64,000 nt of DNA from Janthinobacterium rivuli (GTDB taxonomy: Bacteria > Pseudomonadota > Gammaproteobacteria > Burkholderiales > Burkholderiaceae_D). The first letter of the stretch is position 1, and the number at the start of each line of letters is the position of its first letter. The notes beneath the pieces are model-generated. The model did not search any database. It saw nothing but the letters and a program-made list of their open reading frames with translations, and was not told where the DNA came from. A program made the translations under genes and the position numbers. This document shows positions 54,608 through 62,097 of the stretch, piece by piece. The stretch lies in the NCBI RefSeq assembly GCF_009208735.1, contig NZ_WFLJ01000021.1:1-64000 (forward strand), written 5' to 3'.

Positions 54608-54658
54608 CCGCCCGGGCCGGGGTTCAATACAACACTTTTCCACACAAAATCAATTTAT

Positions 54659-54687
54659 TCGATAAAATCAATTATATTCGCTATAAT
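54659..54687 (+). promoter_or_regulatory. Candidate promoter before the second sensor kinase
   Basis: A perfect TATAAT lies at 54682-54687, with a weak upstream hexamer around 54659. The 152-base gap around it is strikingly A+T-rich (repeats of ATTCGATAAAATCAATT type) against the G+C-rich genes. This separates the last two kinases from the preceding relay. Confidence 0.45.
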
Positions 54688-54759
54688 TGATAAATCACCG
54701 CGCCGGTGAGGCCGGGCATCCGTGCATCACGGCAGACCTGGAAGACTTGCGGAGGCAGC

Positions 54760-56442
54760 ATGCGGCAGCACACATACGGGAAGGCCCGGGCCTGGGAGCG
54801 ATGGGATACGCGCACCCTGCTGTCGCTCTTCATGGCCATCCTGCTGGCGGGACTGTGGAGCATCACCGTGCTGCAACTGCGGCACGCCCATGAGGCGGCC
54901 ATCGCTGGCGCCGGGCGCGATGCGCGCAGCATGGCGCGCGTCTTCGACGAGCACGCGATCCGCACGATCGAGGCGGCGGACCAGGCGGCCACCTACCTGC
55001 GCGGCCGCTACCAGGCGCTGGGCGAGCGCCTCGACATCGTGGCGGACCTGCGGCAAGGCCTCAATCCCGGCCCCCTGTACAACCTGTTCAGCATCATCGA
55101 CGAACGGGGCGACACGGTGCTGTCGAGCCGCCCCTTCAAACCGACCAACCTGGCCGACCGCGAGCACATCCGGGTACACATGCAGCGCGACAGCGGCGAA
55201 CTGTATATCAGCAAGCCGGTGCTGGGCCGCGTGTCGAAAAAATGGTCGATCCAGCTGACGCGCCGCATCAACCATGCCGATGGCCGCTTCAAGGGCGTGG
55301 TGGTGGTCTCGATGGACCCGTATTACTTCACGCGCCTGTACGACGAAGTCGACCTGGGCGACAACAGCTCCATCGCGCTCGTCGGCAGCGATGGCGTGGT
55401 GCGCGCGCGCCGGGTCGGCGCCGTCAACACCATCGGCCAGGACATCGGCGGCAGCAAGGTGTTTTCGCTGATGCGTGGCGGCACGCGGGGCAGTTTCAGC
55501 GCGCGCAGTCCCGTCGATGGCACGCTGCGTTTTTATGCGTTCGAAAAGCTGGCCGACTATCCGCTCTACATGCTGGTCGGCCTGGATCGCGACACCGTGC
55601 TGGCCGACTATTTCTCGCGCCGCGACCAGGCCTTGCTGATGGCGGCCATCACGAGCGCGCTGATCGTGCTGTCGTGGGCCGCGCTGGTGCTGCTGATCGG
55701 CAGACTGGTCGACAGCCGCGCCAGGGCCATCGCCGCCAGCGAGGCCAAGTCGCGCTTCCTGTCGAACATGTCGCATGAATTGCGCACGCCCCTCAATGGC
55801 ATCCTCGGTTTCTCCGAGCTGCTGCTGGAACGGCTGCGCGAACCGGAACTGGCCGCCTACGCGCAAACGATACAGGGCAGCGGCCGCCAATTGCTGACCA
55901 TGGTCGAGGCGGCGATGGAGTTGAGCGCGCTCGAGCACGACCAGGTGCGGCTGGAGTCCGCCGCCGCGCCACTCGACCAGTTGCTGGAACTGGCGCTGGC
56001 GCCGCACCGGCCGCGCGCGGCGCACAAGGGCTTGCAACTGGCCGCGCAAGTCGCACCCGCCACGCCGCCCAGCATCGATTGCGACCGCGTCCGCCTGGTG
56101 CGCGTGCTCGACATCCTGCTCGACAACGCCATCCGCTACACGGCCGCAGGGCGCGTCGACGTGCACGTCACGCACAGCGGCGCGGACCTGCGGATCGAGG
56201 TGCGCGATACGGGCATCGGCATCGCGCAGGCGCGCCAGGGCGACATCTTCGACAAATTCACGCAGGCGGACGACTCGCCGAGCCGCGCCCATGACGGCGC
56301 CGGCATGGGGCTGGCCATCGCGCGCCAGCTCGTCACCCTGATGGGCGGCAGCATCGGCGTGACCTCCGCACCGGGCCATGGCGCCGTCTTCCGCCTGCAC
56401 CTGCCCCTTGGGAGCAAATTGACCACACTATCACATGCATAG
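54760..56442 (+). CDS. Sensor histidine kinase (Cache/PDC sensor, no receiver)
   Basis: The 560-residue kinase has TM1 (about 18-40), a PDC-type sensor (about 45-290, with NLADREHIRVHMQRDSGELY), TM2 (about 292-320), HisKA (phospho-His339 in NMSHELRTPLNG) and HATPase (NAIRYT, DTGIGIA, GAGMGLAIARQL). It has no receiver, so it would need a partner regulator; the HTH-receiver and hybrid kinases nearby are candidates. ATG 54760 with GGAGG four bases before it is preferred to an upstream start in the same frame. Confidence 0.92.
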   Translation: MRQHTYGKARAWERWDTRTLLSLFMAILLAGLWSITVLQLRHAHEAAIAGAGRDARSMARVFDEHAIRTIEAADQAATYLRGRYQALGERLDIVADLRQGLNPGPLYNLFSIIDERGDTVLSSRPFKPTNLADREHIRVHMQRDSGELYISKPVLGRVSKKWSIQLTRRINHADGRFKGVVVVSMDPYYFTRLYDEVDLGDNSSIALVGSDGVVRARRVGAVNTIGQDIGGSKVFSLMRGGTRGSFSARSPVDGTLRFYAFEKLADYPLYMLVGLDRDTVLADYFSRRDQALLMAAITSALIVLSWAALVLLIGRLVDSRARAIAASEAKSRFLSNMSHELRTPLNGILGFSELLLERLREPELAAYAQTIQGSGRQLLTMVEAAMELSALEHDQVRLESAAAPLDQLLELALAPHRPRAAHKGLQLAAQVAPATPPSIDCDRVRLVRVLDILLDNAIRYTAAGRVDVHVTHSGADLRIEVRDTGIGIAQARQGDIFDKFTQADDSPSRAHDGAGMGLAIARQLVTLMGGSIGVTSAPGHGAVFRLHLPLGSKLTTLSHA

Positions 56443-56490
56443 TCGTGCACAAAAGTTGTTCTCCGCGCGTATCGGGTATAGCATCGCCAC

Positions 56491-59400
56491 ATGACCTACC
56501 ACACAGATGCGGCGGCAGTGCGCAGACGATTGATCGAATGGCTGTTTTTTCTCCTCGGGCTGCTGATCGTCGCTGCCGCCCTCGCCTACGCGCACCTGGC
56601 CGAGGCGTCGCGGCACGAAGCGGCCGAGCGTGAACGGCTCAGCGTGCTGACGGCGCTGCTGGCAAAAAATATCGAAGTCGACCTGGCGGCGACCAACCTG
56701 GTGCTCGACGGCGTAATCCGCGACTATCTGGCCGCCGGCGCCGCGCCCGACGCCGGACTAGCCCTGCCCCGGCGCCTGGCCGCATTGGTCGACGCCATGC
56801 CGGGGGTGCGCACCATGCTGGTCGTCGATGCCGGCGGCAAGCCGGTCGCCACCAACATCCCGGAGCTGTCCGACCAGGATTTTTCGCGCCGCGACTACTT
56901 CCGGACGGCGCGCGACGCCCCGGATCCGCGCATGCTGTACATCTCGGCGCCTTTCCTGTCCTTCAAGCGGGACCTGGTCATCACGGCGTCGCGCATGGTG
57001 CAGGACCGGCAAGGCCGCTTTGCCGGCGTCGTGGTGGCCACCTTCGACCCCGAATACTTCACGGCCAAGTTCCGCACCGCCATGTATGCCGCCGATGTGT
57101 GGGCCGTCGTCGTGCATGGCGACGGCCGGCAATTCCTGAACTATCCGGTCAAGAGCGTCAATGGCGGCAATCTGGACGTGCCCGGCAGCTTCCTGCGGCG
57201 CTTCCGCGACAGCGGCTATCAGGCGGGTGTGCTGAGCGGCGTCGAGATCGCCGGCGCCTCCCCCCGCGTCATGGCCATGGCGACGATCGCCCCCGCCGCG
57301 CTGCACATGGACCGCGCCCTGATCATCGGCCTGAGCCGCGAAGAAGCGGCCATCGCCGCCCCGCTGCGTCGGCAGGCGCTGGGCTACCTGGTCGGCTTCG
57401 CCATGCTGGCGCTGGCCGGCGCCAGCCTGCTGTTCTGGAGCCAGCGGCGGCGCCGGCAGCAAGCCGCCTGGCAGGTGGAGCAGGAAAGGGAGCGCCAGGC
57501 CATGCAAGCCGTGTCCGACAGCGAAACGCGCTTTCGCACCCTGATCGAAGATGCGCCCGTAGCGATCGCCATCCTGCGCCATGGACGCTTCGTGTATTCC
57601 AATCCCCGCTACCGCCACCTGCATGGCTATGCCCCCGAGGATGAGCTGAGCGGCCTGCCCTGGCGCGCCATGCTCACGCCCTCCTCGCAAGTCGCGCTGG
57701 CAAGCATCGAAGCGCTGATCGAGACCGATTCGGCCAGCGAACAGATGTTTGAAGCCGTCGGCCTGGACAAGCAGGGCCGGCCCGTGCCCACTCTCAAGAC
57801 CAGCACGCGCGTGATGCTCAAGGATGGACCGGCCACCTTGATCTTCGCCCAGGATATTTCCGCGCAAAAGCAGGCCGAGGCGGCCATGCTGCTGGCGCGC
57901 GACGGCGCCGAAGCGGCCAACCGCAGCAAGGCCGAATTCCTCGCCAACATGAGCCATGAGATCCGCTCGCCGCTCAACGCCATCCTCGGCATGGCCTGGC
58001 TGCTGGAACGGGGCAGCCTGGATGCGGAAGGACTGCTGATGACGCGCAAGATCCGCGCGGCCGGGCAGTCGCTGCTGGGCATCATCAACGACGTGCTGGA
58101 CGTCTCGAAAATCGAGGCGGGCCACATGACGATCGAGCAGGCGCCGTTCCGCCTGGCCGAGGTGATCGAGAAGGTCGCCGCCAGCATGGGCGTGGCCGCG
58201 CAAGACAAGCCCGTCACTGTGCGGATCGGGCCGCTGCCCGATGGCATCGACCACGTGCTTGGCGACGCGCTGCGGCTGGAACAGGTGCTGGTCAACCTGG
58301 GCAGCAATGCCATCAAGTTCACGCCACAGGGCACGGTCGAACTGCTGACCACGCTGGAAAGCCGCGACGGCGACGCCGCGGTGCTGCGCTTTTGCGTGCG
58401 CGACACGGGCATCGGCATCGCCCCCGAGGTGCAGGAGGCGATCTTTTCCGCGTTCGCCCAGGCCGACACCTCCACCACGCGCCGCTTCGGCGGCACGGGC
58501 CTGGGCCTGACCATCTGCCGCCAGCTGGTGCGCCTGATGGGCGGCACCCTGCACCTGGAAAGCGGCCTGGGCCAAGGCAGCGCCTTCAGTTTCACGCTGC
58601 CGCTGCAACTGATGCCCGCCACAGCCCTGTCCTCGCCCGACATGCAGGGCCTGCACGTCTTGCTGGCCGACGCCAACGCCGACACGCGCGAGGCGGTGGC
58701 CGCCGTGGCGCGCGGCCTGGGCTGGAACGTGCATGCCGTGTCCGGCGGCCAGGCGGCACTCGAGCATGCGCTGGCCTGCGCCGAGGGCGAGCGCCCCGGC
58801 GTGGTGGTGCTGGCCGCGCGCATGCCGGACCTGGACGGCGAAGCCACGGCGCGCGCCCTGCGCGAATACCTGCCGCCGCAGGACTGCCCCGTCGTCATCC
58901 TGGCGGCCAGCGGCGCGCCGGCGACGGCACCGTCGCGGCGGCGCACCGATCCGGCCCATGCCGCCGACGCCATCCTCAACGAACCGGTGACCGCTTCCAG
59001 CCTGTACAACGCGACGATGGAGGCGCGCCAGCAGCGCGCCAGGGCCGCAGGCCTGGACGCCAATCTCGTCCCGCTGGAAGAACGCCAGCTGGCTGGCGTG
59101 CGCGTGCTGGTGGTCGACGACAGCGAGATCAACCGCGACGTGGTCAGGCATATCCTGTGCGATCAGGGCGCCGTGCCCTCGTTCGCCTGCGATGGCCAGC
59201 AGGCGCTGGACTGGCTGCTGGCCCATCCCGCCGACGTCGACATCGTGCTGATGGATGTGCAGATGCCCGTCATGGATGGCTTGCAGGCGACACGCGCGCT
59301 GCGCCAGTTGCGGCAGTTCCAGGACCTGCCCGTGGTGGCGCTGACGGCCGGCGCCTTCCAGACGCAGCGCACGGCGGCGCTGGAGGCGGGCGTGAACCAT

Positions 59401-59922
59401 TTCATCAGCAAACCGTTCGACGTGCCGCAGACCATCGCCCTGATCGCGCGCGCACACCGGCGTCGTGCGCAGGGATTGCCGGCCCTGCCGCCCGTCATGG
59501 CCGAAGCGACGATGGCCGTGCCGCCGCACGGCGCGGCACCCGCGATCGACCTGGCGCAGGGCATGGCGCAGTGGCTCGAGGAAGCACCCTACCGCCAGCA
59601 CCTGTCGCGCTTTGGCGTCACCTACAGCAATACGGTCGGCGCCATGCGCGCGCTGCTGGCGGCCAATGCGCGCGGCGACGCCGCCGCGCTGGCGCACAAG
59701 CTGGCCGGCGTGGCCGGCAGCCTGGCCCTGCCCGCCACCTTGCATGCGGCCCAGCACGCCGAACAGCTGCTGCACGCCGGCGACGATGCGGCCGCCGCGC
59801 TCGACACGCTGGAACAGGCGCTGGCACGCGCCATCGACGCCGTCGCCGCCTTCACGGCACAGACGCCGCCGTCCGGCGAGGCGGTCGTAGCAGAAACGCA
59901 ACATGGCGGCGCAAGCCAATGA
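56491..59922 (+). CDS. Hybrid sensor kinase: Cache, PAS, kinase, pseudo-receiver, receiver and Hpt
   Basis: The 1143-residue protein has TM1 (about 13-36), a PDC/Cache sensor (about 40-280), TM2 (about 297-318), PAS (about 345-460), HisKA (phospho-His489 in NMSHEIRSPLN) and HATPase (NAIKFT, DTGIGIA, GGTGLGLTI). Two receivers and an Hpt follow. The first receiver (about 720-830) has Ala775 where the phospho-Asp belongs (VVLAARMPDLDG) and Glu instead of the conserved Lys (LNEPVT), so it is not phosphorylatable. The second (about 870-990) is intact with Asp922 and SKPFD. The Hpt has His1069 (LAHKLAGVAG). The architecture resembles ArcB/BvgS-type relays with an extra pseudo-receiver. Start: ATG 56491, weak ribosome site. 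Confidence 0.92.
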   Translation: MTYHTDAAAVRRRLIEWLFFLLGLLIVAAALAYAHLAEASRHEAAERERLSVLTALLAKNIEVDLAATNLVLDGVIRDYLAAGAAPDAGLALPRRLAALVDAMPGVRTMLVVDAGGKPVATNIPELSDQDFSRRDYFRTARDAPDPRMLYISAPFLSFKRDLVITASRMVQDRQGRFAGVVVATFDPEYFTAKFRTAMYAADVWAVVVHGDGRQFLNYPVKSVNGGNLDVPGSFLRRFRDSGYQAGVLSGVEIAGASPRVMAMATIAPAALHMDRALIIGLSREEAAIAAPLRRQALGYLVGFAMLALAGASLLFWSQRRRRQQAAWQVEQERERQAMQAVSDSETRFRTLIEDAPVAIAILRHGRFVYSNPRYRHLHGYAPEDELSGLPWRAMLTPSSQVALASIEALIETDSASEQMFEAVGLDKQGRPVPTLKTSTRVMLKDGPATLIFAQDISAQKQAEAAMLLARDGAEAANRSKAEFLANMSHEIRSPLNAILGMAWLLERGSLDAEGLLMTRKIRAAGQSLLGIINDVLDVSKIEAGHMTIEQAPFRLAEVIEKVAASMGVAAQDKPVTVRIGPLPDGIDHVLGDALRLEQVLVNLGSNAIKFTPQGTVELLTTLESRDGDAAVLRFCVRDTGIGIAPEVQEAIFSAFAQADTSTTRRFGGTGLGLTICRQLVRLMGGTLHLESGLGQGSAFSFTLPLQLMPATALSSPDMQGLHVLLADANADTREAVAAVARGLGWNVHAVSGGQAALEHALACAEGERPGVVVLAARMPDLDGEATARALREYLPPQDCPVVILAASGAPATAPSRRRTDPAHAADAILNEPVTASSLYNATMEARQQRARAAGLDANLVPLEERQLAGVRVLVVDDSEINRDVVRHILCDQGAVPSFACDGQQALDWLLAHPADVDIVLMDVQMPVMDGLQATRALRQLRQFQDLPVVALTAGAFQTQRTAALEAGVNHFISKPFDVPQTIALIARAHRRRAQGLPALPPVMAEATMAVPPHGAAPAIDLAQGMAQWLEEAPYRQHLSRFGVTYSNTVGAMRALLAANARGDAAALAHKLAGVAGSLALPATLHAAQHAEQLLHAGDDAAAALDTLEQALARAIDAVAAFTAQTPPSGEAVVAETQHGGASQ

Positions 59923-59955
59923 TAAAATTGGCAATATGAAAATGAGGGAGACGAC

Positions 59956-60081
59956 ATGATCTGGTGCAGGGATTTGCTGCTGAGAGCCTTGATGCTGGGC
60001 CTGCTGCTATTCGTCGTGGGCGAATCGCTGTCGTACTGGACGCCGGAAATCAGGAAACTGCTGGCCTGGCGCCCTTTCTGA
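59956..60081 (+). CDS. 41-residue membrane microprotein
   Basis: An ATG at 59956 with GAGGGAG five bases upstream opens a 41-residue frame ending in TGA at 60079-60081. It begins MIWCRDLLLRALMLGL, has one hydrophobic helix (about 8-23), then a polar C-terminus ending in RPF. It lies 33 bases after the hybrid kinase stop and is co-directional. A membrane peptide encoded next to a sensor kinase could regulate it; this is speculation. Too short for standard gene finding. Confidence 0.5.
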   Translation: MIWCRDLLLRALMLGLLLFVVGESLSYWTPEIRKLLAWRPF

Positions 60082-60088
60082 CAGAAGT

Positions 60089-61300
60089 CTAGCCTTCGCG
60101 GCCGTCCACCCTGGCACGCCACAGGTACGGCGCATACACGCACGCATACAGGCCAAAGGCCAGCGACCAGCAGGCACCCGCCGCCAGCAGCAGCGGCATG
60201 GCCAGCGAGACGGGGCCGACGGCGGCCAGCAGGCGCGCCAGCGCGCCCAGCTGGATCAGCCAGTACATCGCCGCTTCCGCCCTGCCGCCCTTCAGCGCAC
60301 GCCCCGTGTGGCCCAGGGTGGTGCGCGTCATCATGCCGATGATCAGGCCCGCCATCGACCCCACCGTCAGCGCGTGCAGCGCGGCGCTGACGGGCAGCAG
60401 GCCCAGACTGGCCAGTCCCAGCAGCGCGAAGCCGATGCCGATCCACGCATACGACAGGTGCAAGATCCACAGCAGCGGCACGCGCAGCGTGCGTTGCGGC
60501 TGCCAGGCCAGCAGGTTCGACAGCGAGACCCCGCTTGCCACGAGGGCCAGCGGCGCCGTCAGCCACACTGGCGCGCCGGCCAGCCACGCGATGGCGGCCG
60601 CCGCCATGCAGGCCACGGCGATCAAGGCCCGCTGCGGGCTGGCTACGGGCGTGCTGCCAGGCGCGCCATTGCGGGTGAACATGGGGATCACGCGCGCGCC
60701 GATCACCGATTCGATCAGCACGATGATGAAGATGGCCGCCTGCACGGGCAGGAACAGCGACAGCGGCAACCAGCCCAGCACGGCCGCGTGGAACAGGCCA
60801 TTGGCCAGCGCCAGCAGGGCCAGCAAGCCGACCAGGAACAGGTTGCGCGTATTGCCCGAGCGGCGCAGCACCCGATACAGGGGCCAGGCGGCCAGCGGCA
60901 GGAACAGCCAGTCGACCAGGGCCGCCAGCAGGCCGGGGCCGCACAGCATGGCCACGCGTCCCGCCAGCCACAGTGCCACCAGTGCCATCAGCTGCGCGCC
61001 GTGCGGCGTGGGCAAGCCCGTCCAGTTGCGCCCCGCCGTGTACAGGAAGCCCACGACGACGGCCAGCGCGAAGCCGAACACCATTTCATGCATATGCCAG
61101 CCCAGCCCCACGCGCAGGCCGCCCGCAAACACGCCGAAGTAGCTGGCCAGCCACAGGGGAATGCTGATGGCCGCGAACACGGCCGCCAGCAGGTAAAACG
61201 GGCGAAAACCCAGTTGCCAGACGGCGTGGCGCGCATGCCAGGGCGCCGCACCGGTGGCGGCGGGGGAAGGAGATGGTTCGCTGATCGGGGTGATGGCCAT
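60089..61300 (-). CDS. nnrS: NnrS family haem-copper membrane protein
   Basis: The 403-residue protein has about 12 TM helices and the NnrS signatures WQLGFRPFYLLAAVFAA, WHMHEMVFGFALAVVVGFLYTAGRNWTG (split here), MFTRNG and GMMTRTTLGHTGR. The histidines in WHMHEM and in LGHTGR are likely haem or copper ligands. NnrS proteins protect against nitric oxide and nitrosative stress during nitrate respiration. The gene lies just downstream of a NarXL-type pair on the same strand, with a terminator-like hairpin and a palindrome between, so it probably has its own promoter. Confidence 0.9.
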   Translation of the reverse strand: MAITPISEPSPSPAATGAAPWHARHAVWQLGFRPFYLLAAVFAAISIPLWLASYFGVFAGGLRVGLGWHMHEMVFGFALAVVVGFLYTAGRNWTGLPTPHGAQLMALVALWLAGRVAMLCGPGLLAALVDWLFLPLAAWPLYRVLRRSGNTRNLFLVGLLALLALANGLFHAAVLGWLPLSLFLPVQAAIFIIVLIESVIGARVIPMFTRNGAPGSTPVASPQRALIAVACMAAAAIAWLAGAPVWLTAPLALVASGVSLSNLLAWQPQRTLRVPLLWILHLSYAWIGIGFALLGLASLGLLPVSAALHALTVGSMAGLIIGMMTRTTLGHTGRALKGGRAEAAMYWLIQLGALARLLAAVGPVSLAMPLLLAAGACWSLAFGLYACVYAPYLWRARVDGREG

Positions 61301-61319
61301 GATGGGCTCGCTCTAAAGA

Positions 61320-61332
61320 TATATTCAATATA
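61320..61332. promoter_or_regulatory. Palindrome upstream of nnrS
   Basis: TATATT-C-AATATA is a perfect 13-base palindrome 20 bases before the nnrS start, within an A+T-rich patch. It loosely resembles the ATGTATTT-type NsrR half-site, and nnrS is a common NsrR target. It overlaps the likely core promoter, where a repressor would act. Assignment to NsrR is tentative. Confidence 0.35.
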
Positions 61333-61375
61333 CTACTTTAAAAGCGCAACAACCGCCATCGGCAAAAGGAGTAGA

Positions 61376-61399
61376 CGGCTAGCCCGCAGTGACTAGCCG
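61376..61399 (-). terminator. Hairpin downstream of the NarL-type gene
   Basis: CGGCTAG and CTAGCCG form a perfect seven-base stem with a 10-nt loop, 11 bases beyond the regulator stop. TCTACTCCTTTTG follows on the minus strand, giving a weak U-rich tail. A probable terminator of the narXL-like unit. Confidence 0.5.
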
Positions 61400-61409
61400 C
61401 CGGCGCAGG

Positions 61410-62072
61410 CTACTTGCCCTGGCGGTGCTCGACCGCATACACGGCCGCCTGCACGCGGCTGGTGAGGTTGAGTTTTTTCAGCACGTTCTGCACGTGGATC
61501 TTGACCGTGCTTTCGGCCAGGTCGAGGGTGCGGGCGATGCCCTTGTTGCTCTCGCCACGGGACAGGCAATCGATGATTTCCTTTTCGCGCGGCGTGAGCT
61601 TGTCGAGTTCCGACACGGGTTCCTCGCGCCGCGTGCCCGCCTGCAGCTGCGCCACCAGCTTGCCCGTCATCGCTTCGGCGATGACGACTTCGCCGGCGGC
61701 CGCGCGGCGGATGGCGCGCACCAGGTAATCGGCGTCGATATTCTTGATCAGGTAGCCGCAGGCGCCCGCGCGCAGGGCCGTCGCCAGGTCTTCCGCGTCT
61801 TCGGACACGGTCAGCATGACGATGGCCGTGTCGGGACAGTCGTGCTGCATCAGCTGCAGCGCTTCCACGCCGGACATGCCGGCCATGTTCAGGTCCAGCA
61901 GCACCACGTCGGGCTGCAGCTGGATGGCGCGCTTGATGCCTTCCACGCCATCGGCCGCCTCGCCCACGACGGAGAAATCCGTGTGGCGCTGCAGCAGCGA
62001 GCGTATGCCGCTGCGGAACAGCGCGTGGTCGTCCACCAGCATGACGGTGATCGGTTTATCGGGTGTCTCCAT
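61410..62072 (-). CDS. narL: NarL/FixJ-type response regulator
   Basis: The 220-residue regulator has a receiver domain (about 8-125) with Asp14-Asp15 in MLVDDHALFR, phospho-Asp60 (VVLLDLNMAGMSG) and a C-terminal LuxR-type HTH (about 155-215, LTPREKEIIDCLSRGESNKGI and ESTVKIHVQNVLKKL). The sequence is very close in style to NarL/NarP, which control nitrate and nitrite respiration genes. It lies 25 bases downstream of the NarX-like kinase and upstream of nnrS, supporting that role. ATG 62072 starts METPDKPI; longer frames lie over the kinase. Confidence 0.88.
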   Translation of the reverse strand: METPDKPITVMLVDDHALFRSGIRSLLQRHTDFSVVGEAADGVEGIKRAIQLQPDVVLLDLNMAGMSGVEALQLMQHDCPDTAIVMLTVSEDAEDLATALRAGACGYLIKNIDADYLVRAIRRAAAGEVVIAEAMTGKLVAQLQAGTRREEPVSELDKLTPREKEIIDCLSRGESNKGIARTLDLAESTVKIHVQNVLKKLNLTSRVQAAVYAVEHRQGK

Positions 62073-62097
62073 GTTTTTTGTACTTTCAGGTGATGAC

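Noticed and set aside
52358-54643. A 761-residue minus-strand open frame opposite the first hybrid kinase
   Set aside because: Same shadow effect; no start context and no recognisable motif.
56758-59934. A 1058-residue minus-strand open frame opposite the large hybrid kinase
   Set aside because: Sequence is low-complexity Arg/Gly/Gln/His with no domains; the plus strand encodes an unmistakable kinase.
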